A DNA stretch of 26,027 nucleotides from Acanthaster planci. Lineage: Eukaryota > Echinodermata > Asteroidea > Valvatida > Acanthasteridae. Position numbers and translations under genes: made by a program. Below the pieces are notes generated by a model. The model saw nothing but the letters and a program-made list of their open reading frames with translations. It was not told the DNA's origin and made no database searches. The stretch lies in assembly GCF_001949145.1 (NCBI RefSeq), contig NW_019091495.1:1139107-1165133 (forward strand), in the 5' to 3' direction. Positions 1 to 10,527 of this stretch are shown here, in pieces (the stretch's first letter is position 1; every line of letters begins with the position of its first letter).

Positions 1-204
1 CCCTATTGCATCCAAATTGCTCAGAATTGGAAGCCCCGAGTCCGGCCCAGATGTCCAGTCTCATATTTCTTGAATTCCTCAGTTCCATGGCTATCTGGAC
101 CCTCTAATATAGAATATTTTCAGTGTATAACTTTTATTAATGAGCTCGGCGGACATATTTCTGGCCTAATTACCAGGGTGCACCCCGCACTCAGAATTAA
201 CAGG
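1..204. other. left edge, no gene seen
   Basis: No exon with a signal peptide, recognisable domain or good splice signals was found. Short open frames overlap here on both strands without resembling a family. Confidence 0.5.
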
Positions 205-690
205 ATCGCTGAGGCTGAATTTGGGCGGCTTGTTCCCGTATGTTCACGAACAGCTCCATTTGTTCGTGGGTCGGCCACTCGAACGCCGGGAACGAACAAC
301 CGGTTGGTAGTTAGTGACAAGCAACTTGGCGGCGTCCATGTAGGCTACGTTATTCGAGAGTTGATGTTTGGATGGGCTGAATTCTTTTCTATATAAACAG
401 GAACATTCATTTCTGAATTATTCATTCATTACGGAAAATAATTAATGTTAATTTTGCAAAACTTCCTATGGTCTATAGCTTTGGAAGCCATCTATCTTCT
501 TGTGCAGCTGTTCAAAAATCAAAATCTCACGAGTTTTTCCGTGTGTTCCTGTAAAACCCTGCCAGACGAGGAGGTGGTGTGTGATCCTGTTCCAAGAACA
601 GTGTTCTTGAGTCGTGTTCCCGCCGTTCGAGCGCGAGAACAAGAAACCCGTGCGGTCAAGAACAGGCCGCCCGAACTCGACCATAGAGTG
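205..690. repeat. imperfect inverted repeat rich in GAACA/TGTTC words
   Basis: The left part (about 205-300) reads GGGCGGCTTGTTC, then CTCGAACGCCGGGAAC. The reverse complement of the right part (about 610-690) reads GGGCGGCCTGTTC, then CTCGAACGGCGGGAAC, so the same landmarks occur in the same order in inverted orientation. Both arms are unusually rich in GAACA and TGTTC. A small near-palindrome, CAAGAACAGTGTTCTTG, sits at about 593-609. The frames 70-396 and 445-726 cross this repeat and look like by-products of it. It could be a decayed foldback or MITE-type element; no target-site duplication was identified. Confidence 0.5.
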
Positions 691-810
691 GACTCAGAAC
701 AGGAAAGTATGTGTCACAAGAGCTAACGCCTTTAGGGAAATTAAGGAAATTAAATATGCACATTAGTAAGAAATTAAAAGGTTATTTGCACAATAGTTCA
801 GTGATGTACA

Positions 811-835
811 AACAGGCACCCTCTGGGTGCCTGTT
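811..835. repeat. perfect 11-bp stem hairpin
   Basis: AACAGGCACCC and GGGTGCCTGTT are exact reverse complements separated by the three bases TCT. The structure is isolated, with no gene on either side. It may be a remnant of a small foldback element. Confidence 0.7.
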
Positions 836-3544
836 TTGGATGGCCGACGTAATCATTCATTCAAAGGGTGAACACGAAAGGTCACGCAAAGCGCCCTCAT
901 GTGCCATTATAGTGACAGCTCGGTAATACTTTTCCCACGCGTCTGGGTAAAAATCCCCGCGTCGAAAGTCCAAGTGCGGACGGTGGTAAAATTTGCCCAT
1001 TTTTCATTTTCCCATCGGATCAGTAAAATCCTCGGAAAATATAGTCCAGTGCAGACTGTTCGTTTCGTTTTACACACCAGACCTGTTATTAACAGGCACT
1101 AATTTTTATGTGAAGTGTGTTCAGATGTTGTTGGAGTCTCCACTAATTTAACTTCCCTGAAATGATTCGTCATAGAAAGTCATGACGTGATTTGTTTGTG
1201 GTGGCAAATTTCCTTTAAAAAACCCAGAAAATATGGACGAACTGGGGACAATGGAACTGCTGTCTGCTTTTCTTTTTGAGGGAGAGAACTGAAGGCTGTT
1301 TCGAAATTCCAGAGAAATTGTTCAAGTCAGAAAAAAACAAAGGTTTATTCTACGAGGTGATATGAAGAATGGGATTAGGGTTTAAAATACACCGAATTTC
1401 AGCGTGTATGAGATCTCGGTTCTCACCTCAAAATCCGGCTCAATCGTTATTCGACCCCCCCCCTGGTTGAGCTGTCAACCGGAATAACTGAAAATCCGGA
1501 AACTCAAATTGTTTTTTCCAGGGTATGCGGTACAGTCATGCTGGGCATTGATGATTTACCGCCGACTCAACCACCGGAACAGCGTGTAACAACATCCTAT
1601 TACCGAGAAGAGAGTGGCTGGTTCCCTGTTTGTGGTTTGGCCTGACGCTCTTTGTGACACTATCATTGACTATGACCTTTTACCCATGGGGGGTAGAAAA
1701 GAGTCGTTCTTTTGTGGCATAAATCTGGGAATCGGATTTCCCAAAAGCTCGTTTTGTACTAGCTGAAAAGAGCCATTCGTCAAAACGTTTCGACCATGCA
1801 GCCTTTTGATTACACGCTCAACCGTCTTCTGATAGACGGAATGTTGTGATAAATTGTTGTTCGACTTGCTGTGAATAAGAACTTTCATAATTCTGAGTGA
1901 CGATCATTGTACTTAATGCAGTTTTTGAATACAGTTATTGTGTAATACCGTACGTTTGCCCACGCACAAGCTTCTACAGTTCCCCGCCTGTGTTTCAAGT
2001 TCTGGGATTAAGAACTTATTGTTTTATGACCGCATAACACACTAATACTATAGCCCTCTTCACATAGATTCCCCGTGACATCTTCGATATACAAGACATT
2101 ACCCTTCGCTATTGATTTAGGGCATCGTCAAAAATTTGGCACGAAATCAAAACGATGTTTAAATCAGCTCAGCATTGCGTGTTTTATTCAACTTTACCCA
2201 ATTTGAAATCCCAATCCGGGCATTCCATGTGTTTTGCCTTATCGTGAGTCAGTGCAATGCACTTTTTGGCAACTAACCTGTTCATATGACACTTTTGGAT
2301 TTGGAATGAAATTTAGACTCATTGTACATCTATTTGAGTTTCGAGTTTCTACGATATGTAAATAACGGTGGGAAGTTTTTACACGATTATAATACAAGAC
2401 GTATGCAAAAACAGGATATAAATTTGGACAGACGAGAACAATAGCAACATGATATAGATATGCAATGAAAAAATAGTAAGAATCTGTAAGTTATTCGGTT
2501 GAATTGTTTGCATTATATCTTTTGCAAACTTTGAAACTAATATTATAAACTTAATTGCTAGTAAAAAAAAAGCCTGAAGGAATGGAAAGAGTTCAAGCGA
2601 CGTAGAAGCAACTTCTTACGTAACATCCCTAGGCTCTTTTAGGGCGTGTGGATGTTATGATGTTTATCATGATCAAGGCAAATGAAAAAATGGGTGGAAA
2701 AAAGGGTACAAGTCAACCAATTCATCCAATTATGCAGTTGTCAATGACTTTCCTCATCTTGCAGTCAATCAGGCAAACAATAAACGTCCGTTAGATTGAG
2801 TACAAACTTAATGGCTGAGACAAACGAACCGATCATGCTTCAAATAGCACGTCCTATCGAAGTGGCTGTGGTTGAATTTTAATTCTCGAAAGGTCGTGCT
2901 TCTAGTTTGCAAAGCAAACTGAAAATCGTTGTAAAATGTGCGTTGTAAAATGTACTCTTGTCCAACATGCATCTTTTGTTTTGGGGTCTTTGGAAACAAC
3001 AATCATCGTTATTCACATTTTTAAAAAGTTGATGGTCTTGCTGAAAACTTATCCCAATCCTGTCTTCACAATTCGGAGCATATGCTTGGCCATCGCATTA
3101 TAGGAGAATGGATGTTGATAATGACTTGGCAACAGACATTAAACCGTGTTTCGATATTTGCTTAATAAATGATGCACATTCTGAATTGAAATGTTTCTCG
3201 TAAAAAATAGCTTGATTTGGGCGCTCTAAGAAACAGACCGTACTTTAGTTTTATAACGTGTAATTACACGAAACTATCAATCTTTGAAGGATCATTCCTC
3301 GTTCACCAACCACAGCCAGTGTTCTAAGATATATCCTCGAGGTCACGTTACTATATTCCCAGGAATAAATCATGACGAATCATGCCATTCATTCACTAGG
3401 TTAGTCGTAGAATATGGCATTGAATGTGTTACGGTGTTTCCAACCTGGTACCCCACTTTAAATACGAACCGGAAATGAGGTAATGCTCGGACAGGTAACA
3501 GGTCGGACAAAATCCGCCTTTGTTTGACCTCTGCAGCGTTTATC
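836..3544. other. long non-coding stretch, nothing assignable
   Basis: About 2.7 kb of AT-rich sequence with only short open frames on both strands. No domain, tRNA or convincing exon was seen. A run of nine C at about 1454-1462 is the only notable low-complexity spot. It is the upstream flank of the LDLa gene that follows. Confidence 0.55.
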
Positions 3545-3552
3545 TATAAATA
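3545..3552 (+). promoter_or_regulatory. TATA box of the LDLa-protein gene
   Basis: TATAAATA lies about 30 bp upstream of a plausible transcription start near 3575-3580 and about 120 bp upstream of a strong splice donor at 3671. It agrees with a focused promoter serving the secreted LDLa-domain gene downstream. Confidence 0.55.
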
Positions 3553-3575
3553 CTGCCACGCGTAGTTGACACCAG

Positions 3576-3670
3576 TATATAGCTCGTTGGGACATCGAGA
3601 CTGCCTGACTGCCTAAGCACTTGAAGACTTGAACACCACGACTCCTGAAGATTGTCGTCTTCTCTGTGAG
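3576..3670 (+). other. candidate 5' untranslated exon of the LDLa-protein gene
   Basis: The stretch after the TATA box ends in GTGAG followed by the donor GTAAGAAATT at 3671. It lacks an in-frame start leading into the signal peptide, so it would be non-coding. The next acceptor is CATTTCAG at 5003-5010, which implies an intron of about 1.3 kb. The 5' end is inferred from the TATA spacing only. Confidence 0.5.
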
Positions 3671-5010
3671 GTAAGAAATTCGACACTGATGGAGTTAAAC
3701 GTGCAAGTGAAATTTTGATTTTCCAGGATCCTAGTTTTTTATGAATTTAATTGCCAACTTTACAAGCTCCGCCTCCCAAAGTGTAAAATGTCGTCTCAAA
3801 ACATTCATTCTCTGAATTTTTAGTTTTAGACAACTGCGCTTAGATTGTTCGACCGAGACTTGAACAAATCGCGCTCGAAATTCATTTCCACATTCATTGC
3901 AATTATTTCAGTTTTATTGCTTCCCCCTTTTTATTGAAGAAAATTAATAAACACTCTGCTCTACGCATACAAGGCAGTAGTGTCTATTGTACGTGTGACC
4001 GAAGTATTTGACAGTTGAGGCCTAACAGTTGTTTACGGCATTGCTTCAAGTTTGAGATTCCTCCATAGAGAGTCTAAACAGCCGCGGTGAGACTGCGGCC
4101 GGAGCCATCCTGGGCTGGTCAATAAACGTTCCAATCTAAATGTAAGCTATAGACACTGTACACTTCTCTTGAGTGATACTATTTCTCCTATATGATTATG
4201 TTTACTTGTAGGTTTTACATGTCATCAACGTAAAAACCCTCAAGTTCTTTTAAAATTCCTTTTAACCTAACATGACATAACATTGTTTCTATTTAGCAAT
4301 ATCTATAAAACAGTCGACCCATAACAAAACAAAAGGCGTGTCTCACAGCATAACTGAAGGATTACTATAAACCGGCAACCAACTCAACGAGCAGTGTACT
4401 CCAATGAACTTGTAATCCCTTTTCACACTTACAACTTAATTAATTGAATGCTTTCCCCAATCCTCTTAGTTTGATCAATCCGCTTATAAGAGCTTTTGCA
4501 TGCGTTCTTGCATAAAATAAACATTCTTAGACTCTAGAATTTGTGTTGTCAGAATACGGATAGTCTTGTTATCGTAATGTGCTGATAAAATATTTTACCA
4601 ACGTGACTCAAAAGTTTAATAGATATAAAGTTTAACATTCCGATGCCATTCGCAAACCACAGACACAACAAGAACGAGCCCCGAATACCTCGGTTTGATT
4701 CCAGTCATCACAGCAAGATTTATCGCGATTTATCAGCACGATAACATTGAGAGAACTTCCCTTTGCTAGTTTGTTGCGAAGGTATAATCTTAGAGGTCAT
4801 TTAATTTCCCTGTGCAGAAAAAGGATCCTTACTTTCAATTCCCTCTAAACGAGCGTTCTTTCAAACTGGAGCAAGTCTTGCACAACGAAGCGTTTGACGT
4901 AAAATTTTAAGTAAAATGGAGAAGTCCCACTCTTTTAAAGGCCTCATTCTATGAAAGACGTCATTTATTAACAATAACCTGAATTACAGTAATGATGTAT
5001 GTCATTTCAG

Positions 5011-5107
5011 GATTAAGCTTTTCTAGTGGTCAAAATGAAGTTGGAAATCGTATCTGTCATCGCTTTCATCTGCTGTTCACTGTTTGTCAAGTCGTCAACC
5101 AGTGCAT
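5011..5107 (+). CDS. LDLa gene exon 2: leader and signal peptide
   Basis: The exon follows the acceptor TCATTTCAG. ATG at 5035-5037 has A at -3 and opens a hydrophobic leader ending near Ser-Thr-Ser-Ala. The donor is GTAAGT at 5108 in phase 1. The first 24 bases are untranslated. Confidence 0.75.
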
Positions 5108-6448
5108 GTAAGTAATCAGTATTGGATGCAAATTCTGTTGAAAGTTGAACCTATAATGAGAAAGTCTTTTTCCTCAAACCTAAGTTCTTTGAGTTGCTTG
5201 AATTAATGAATTCTCCGGCTATTTATTTTGACAAGCAGTTTTAAGACAGATCTTAATTCTGCCAAGAGTTCTACAGCAATTTTTCCTGAACTGAAAACTG
5301 AATTTATTTTTCCTTGACTTTAGTTTGACTTACCTTCTCTGTCTTTCTTTAGTTACATGCGATCAGCTGGACAGGTGGAAGCTTCCCTACTACAGGTGTC
5401 GTTCTGGGGACCAATGCATCCTAACCCGTTATGAGTGTGACTCCGTTTTGGATTGTACAGATTTTTCAGACGAGGATCACTGTCAGACAGAGCATGAAGG
5501 TAAGATGGAACTCTGTATTCGTCTTTTCTTTACAAACATTGACCTCCCGGTCTGTATGGGTGGCCAAAGTTAAGGGGGTTTGCGGGAAAGTTCACAACTT
5601 GGCAACTTTTGCCTCGGAAATGCAAATTTGCTCCGCCAATGTTTATGAGAAGCATTTTCTGTTAGTTTTCAGTCAAAATGTTTGTTGTTAAGCGTTTCGT
5701 TGTTTGCATGAAATATTGCTGACACTTTAGGAATTATTCTTTTAATTTGTACTCGCAGCCAGCCATTGTGGTCAACCACTGCACCCTGGTTGGCAAAAGT
5801 GCGCGTCTGCCGTATAGGCAAATGAAAGGTCCATAGGAATTTTGCGTGAACGAAAGAGGGCGCTGCGTGAAGAAAGAAAATGCACTGTGGACAGTCTAGA
5901 AATGAAAGTATGTCCTCCTAGATTCGCGCCACCTGTAGACCTGTCTGTCCATGAGGCACACTACAAGAATAATGGTCATATTTACATCCGCGAGGATGTA
6001 GTTCGAGAACCGTTGTCACGTTTGCAATATCTTCTTCATCAGCAAATATTAAAAATGTCTGTATCGCGATTGATAGTATTCGTATTCCAAACTCAAACGA
6101 TAATTTTTTTTCTAAGTTCAGTTTTCCAGAGCACTTGACAACATACGTAGCCAGTGTTTTCTCACTCGGCTTACCGGCATCGGGCTTTTTTATAGAGTTT
6201 AATTTGTGGCGAGTTTATTCTTGTTACAATGACTGGTCATTTTACCCTTTATCTTTTTAGTAAACTGTCGTGAGGATTTTAAGGACAAGAAGACAAGGAA
6301 TGGGGAACCTCTGCAGAGTTTTCCTTGTCAGGATAAAATGTGTATCCTGGGCTGTCAACGATGCGACGGATTCAGGGATTGTGCAGACAACTCAGACGAA
6401 ATAGGCTGCACGGAGACAGAAGTCAGCCTTAGACCACCTTGCAACTAG
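5035..6448 (+). CDS. small secreted protein with two LDL-receptor class A domains
   Basis: Coding exons are 5035-5107, 5353-5499 and 6261-6448. They join to a 135-residue protein with no frame break, and both coding introns are in phase 1, as is usual for shuffled extracellular modules. Residues 1-24 form a signal peptide (MKLEIVSVIAFICC, then small residues). LDLa 1 runs from C27 to C68 with six cysteines (27, 40, 46, 53, 59, 68) and the calcium-binding DFSDE. LDLa 2 runs from C76 to C123 with NSDE. It has an extra cysteine (C105) and a long C76-C96 loop, and the tail adds C134 just before TAG at 6446-6448. C105 and C134 may pair; that is inference. No membrane segment follows, so secretion is expected. 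An ATTAAA at 6493-6498 or AATAAA at 6952-6957 could end the transcript. The ligand is unknown. Domain identity is secure, orthology is not. Confidence 0.8.
5353..5499 (+). CDS. LDLa gene exon 3: first LDLa module
   Basis: The acceptor TTTCTTTAG precedes the exon and the donor GTAAGA begins at 5500. One complete LDLa module is encoded in this single phase 1-1 exon, with YYRC, QCI, YECD and DCTDFSDE in canonical order. Confidence 0.85.
6261..6448 (+). CDS. LDLa gene exon 4: second LDLa module and stop
   Basis: The acceptor ATCTTTTTAG precedes the exon. The frame reads through a second LDLa module ending NSDEIGC, then a short tail with a last cysteine (PPCN) and TAG. I saw no donor in phase 1 inside the exon, so it is probably terminal. 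Confidence 0.8.
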
Positions 6449-7880
6449 AGACTTGCATGCAGGGAAATAGCGGTTATACAGACCGTGAATATATTAAATG
6501 TTATACATGCCTTCATATACATGATTTTCAAGGTTGCAGATGCCTAATTGCTGCAAACAGGGGTCGATCATATTGATAGGAGGAAATGAGAAAAGCAACC
6601 GTTTTCATAATATTTGCCAGCTATGGACGGCCAAAGCTTGCAATAATTTAACCTTTTTTTGGTGTCCGATTTTACCTCAAAATATACATTTGCTGCATAT
6701 TTTCAGAGAGTATTTAGTGCCAGTTTGTTTTTACTCTTATGGTCGCTTCAAAAAGCTACTTGCAGGAATGTGTTTATAAGCTCTCATTGAATATTCTTTT
6801 GCTGTTGTACTGACGGTCAGCCACAGATGCACCAGTCAATGGTAAGCAAAAATGCGACTTGACGTGGAAAGAACAGACCCTATAAGAACTTGTAGACTTC
6901 ATGTTAAGTTTCAGGCTTTTTCGAAATCAAATTGGAATTAGGTAGTTTATGAATAAATTTTGTTATTTCCGCACAAACTGACAAAATACAATACTTGTAT
7001 ACAAATACAATCGCTACTTAGTTCTTAACTTTCATGTAATTATTTATTTATGGAATTAATTTTATTTCATTTTTAATTTTGTGTTGTAATCGCTCGAGGT
7101 GAGTAACCATTGCTTGTTTCTTCAGACCTCTTTCTTTATCGTCAATATTCATTAATCCAACTATAATTATTGATCGAATATTCCTAAGATCAAATTGTTT
7201 AAATGTAGCACAGTTTCATAGAAACATCGATATACAAATGTATATGACATGTATGATCCAAATAATTACCGATGTCATGTTTCATTAGTCTGGTTCCAAG
7301 ACCTGTTGATTCCCAGATGTCTCTAATCAACTAATAGGACGTCAGAAGCTCTAAAAGTGAAGACATTGCTGAAACCCCTGTTTCACCTAGGTGCGTATAT
7401 GAAATTAACACGCTTAAATGGGGTTTAAATCCTATCCATTGTGATATTCGTAGAAATTGACAATGCATACAACAGAATGAAACTGACAACGTTCAACTTG
7501 ACAGAATCAACACGGCAACATAACAAGCATCTTTGACCTGAACTCTGTTTTAAAGAAACGTCAGGGTTTTTGACGAATTGAATATGCAGTGGATCATTGC
7601 TAATTGCATTGTCCTTTTGTTCCAATACTTGTGCAACATAAACGGATCTGGTTCGCTATTGTAACTGCCATGCTGTTTGTTGGATTTTAGGCAACATTGT
7701 AGGCTGAAGGGCAGACTTGGCCAACGGTATAAGATTTTTTTTCTTTTGGAATGTTTAAGGCTTGCTTTTTGTACCAGCTTTCATTTGGGTGTTGTTTCTA
7801 TGTTTCTTCTGATTTGGACATTCCAATGAATCAGACTGCCTGACCGTGAGCATGTTAAAATACTCATTAATATTAATATA
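6449..7880. other. 3' flank or possible extended 3' region of the LDLa gene
   Basis: AT-rich with no domain. A 21-base phase 1-1 candidate micro-exon occurs at 6820-6840, bounded by GACGGTCAG and GGTAAGC and encoding T-D-A-P-V-N. It could only be used by an isoform skipping exon 4, joining from the 5499 donor. Otherwise nothing is supported. Confidence 0.35.
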
Positions 7881-8090
7881 CTGTATGTGGAATACTCAAT
7901 CCCCTGCTCTGTGTTTGTCAAAATATTCATCGATAGATATATCTGTGGAGTACTCAATCCCCTGCTCTGTGTCTGTCAAAATATTCATCGATAGATATAT
8001 CTGTGGAGTACTCAATCCCCTGCTCTGTGTCTGTCAAAATATTCATCGATATTGTATGTGGAATACTCAATCCCCTTGCCCTGTGTCAGC
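7881..8090. repeat. 58-bp tandem repeat (minisatellite), about 3.5 copies
   Basis: The word TACTCAATCCCC begins at 7893, 7951, 8009 and 8064. The first two periods are exactly 58 bp; the last is 55 bp because the unit after ATTCATCGATA is replaced by a copy of the left flank (TGTATGTGGAATACTC). Units are nearly identical (GTCAAAATATTCATCGATAG, then ATATATCTGTGG). The left and right flanking variants match each other better than the middle units. Confidence 0.9.
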
Positions 8091-8305
8091 GAACCTGTCA
8101 CCTTTCTCTCTCTTTTCCTTGTATGAAATTGTACCTGGTCAAAATAGGATGAGTCAAGCAGGGCAAGAGGCCATTAACGTTTGTACATTGTATTTTTCTG
8201 CATACAAATGTTTGGCTTAGCACAAGATTATTTCTATAAGTTTAACATTTCTTTATGTATTCAATTCCTGGTGCATGTTACATTTGTATGTAATGGAAGT
8301 GTGGA

Positions 8306-8311
8306 AATAAA
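8306..8311 (+). terminator. possible poly(A) signal
   Basis: AATAAA lies about 85 bp after the end (TAG at 8218-8220) of an open frame running through the tandem repeat. It is followed by a GT-rich stretch (AGGTGACAATG). It could close an alternative transcript of the LDLa gene; no direct support. Confidence 0.3.
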
Positions 8312-10283
8312 GGTGACAATGAACTGAATTGAAACTTTAAAATTTCTACAAAGACTGAGTGGCAAAACAGAAAATATAGATGTCAGATATATGACAGATT
8401 CAAAGTGACTTCAAAAAATTCCAGGGTCATGTGCATTTTCTCAGGAAGTTTTGCGGAAATGCAGAGTAAATTCTAGTTTTCTTTGAAAGGCGTCATTGTT
8501 GTTTTCATGTGAATGAAAAAATCAGACAAAAACTTTATAGTTCCTTTTGGAGCCATAACTTACATGTCATGTATTGCATAACTTGGGAAGATTGTTGAGT
8601 GTAAAGTGAATCCTTTTGCCATCAGTTTTCAGAGGTTAGCTCGTGAGGGTTTGCTTATTTAAGATTTTTTAGGAATGCAGTAAGGATTTATTGTTTTATT
8701 GATTACACTTCAAAGCTTCAAATTTTCAACATACTTTTACGGAAGGTAATTCTTCTACTTGGTAAGCATATTTAAACACTACCTTCACACGAATCTCAAC
8801 CAGGAAGAAATAAGAACAACACATATACGTTTACAGCTGACAGAAATCTAAACCAGTTGTCAAGGATACATGTATATACGCAAGCAACATTATTATTGAT
8901 GTGAGCAGACGAGAGATGAGGCTAAAATGTGTATAGTGCAATTTTATGCATTTCGCTTCTTCTCCGCTCTAAAATATTATTTAACATAATATAACTTGTA
9001 AAAAACCTCTAGAACATATTTCTCCGATATATTACAAGTAATGATCACAAAACATAATGGTCCTAAATTATCAAATATACTAGAACTATATTCTTATTCA
9101 ATAGTCGGGTTATCATACACGGAGCAAAACCTTTCTTTCTCATCCTGATTATTCGTTTAGATATCTGCATATATCCGTTTATATAGAAGGCGTTTCTCAA
9201 CTGAGACAATTATGTCTTCTACAACCTTAATAATCTTTTTAAGTCTTCAGAGATATGTTTATTGTACAATGTACATACAAAGCCTTCATGAGATTTTTAA
9301 AATCCTTTATAATAAACAATTTAATTGTGGCTCACAGACTTATAATTAAAAACCTGTCAAAAGCATAGAGACTTATCGACAGTTTGCATATGAAGGCATG
9401 CTGGCCTCTCCCTTGACTGAATTATTTAAACAACCTAGAATTATGGAACCGAAGCCGTACACCTCTAATTCTCATCCAGAATCTAGAAAGATGGCTGCGG
9501 TGTACAATACAATTATCCTAGAAACCTCTGATAATAAGCATACTCGTGAAAGCATTTTAAGTTCAGTTTGAAATTAGTTTTGAGTTCGATTCCGCTGGTC
9601 ATTAATTGCTTTCGCTTTTCCTGGCCAATTTGAAATTGGATTCATTCAATTCAGGTAGTTTAAAACATTCTGTCATCATTCGTCAAATCCAGTGAATTAT
9701 TGATAGAGTCTACATTTTGAAAAAATGTTTTGCGTAATTACACAATTTTGGTTACACATGTATGACGAAGAGATGAACAAGAAAAATGCCAAAATTATGG
9801 GGAACAATCCAGTTTCTTTAGATTAAGCATTCGTTCTCATGTTCTTTTCAGCACGTGGAAATTTTGACGGTCACATGCATTCAAAAATCGTTGAATTTTG
9901 CGCAACGAATTCAAATTCATTTTAAATTGCATGCTTTGTATCCACATTCGAATATCAAAAGTATTATTTAGTTTCATTATTTGATCAGTCATTTGTTTCA
10001 AAAAGTTTATTCTAATTCGTCGGAAGCCTTTGAAAGGAGCTGGTCAAGCATTCAATTTAATCAACCAGCAAACATTTTAAAAATTCTTCTTTCAAGTTCG
10101 TGTCTTTGGTTTTTCTAGGAATGAAAACAGGAAACATTCTGATTAAATGCACTGAGTTTGTATAAAACTGACTTGTGTTTGTATAAAACTGCACTTTCAA
10201 AGAAAGAAAAACAATAAATTTGAAATGCACAAAACAAAACAGAAACATATTTTTTGCTTTTTTTATGAAATAACAGCCCTGCT
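8312..10283. other. AT-rich intergenic stretch, nothing assignable
   Basis: About 2 kb of low-GC sequence with many stops in all frames and scattered short inverted repeats. The only sizeable frame (10057-10248, minus) is low-complexity and has no family resemblance. Confidence 0.55.
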
Positions 10284-10289
10284 TTTATT
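10284..10289 (-). terminator. candidate poly(A) signal of the GPCR gene
   Basis: TTTATT on the plus strand is AATAAA on the minus strand, about 240 bp after the receptor stop codon. That is a reasonable 3' UTR length. Confidence 0.4.
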
Positions 10290-10527
10290 TCTGTCTTTGG
10301 TATTTAATTTTCAGTCGAATGGTCAGAAAAATGAACAGACCTGAAAATACCTGCACTGTATGTGGACACGTGCGGCTGAAGTAAAAATATCAAACATAAT
10401 ATGAACCATCATTCCTAAAACATCTTGGGTACCCGATAGATGGAAACGTTTTATCCCCTTAAAGATATGGACTTGAACCGCTTGAGGAAGGGTTTACGAA
10501 AGAAAATACGTTGTACTAACCAGTTTG

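Noticed and set aside
593-609. Steroid-response-like palindrome AGAACA-G-TGTTCT
   Set aside because: The spacer is one base instead of three, and it is part of a larger GAACA-rich repeat.
5758-5817. Possible alternative LDLa-gene exon after TGTACTCGCAG (reads SHCGQPLHPGWQKCASAV then stop)
   Set aside because: The acceptor is acceptable and the phase fits, but no family resemblance was found and it would truncate the protein before the second module. More likely intron.
5842-6138. 98-codon frame
   Set aside because: It lies wholly within the intron between the two LDLa exons, with no splice signals or domain.
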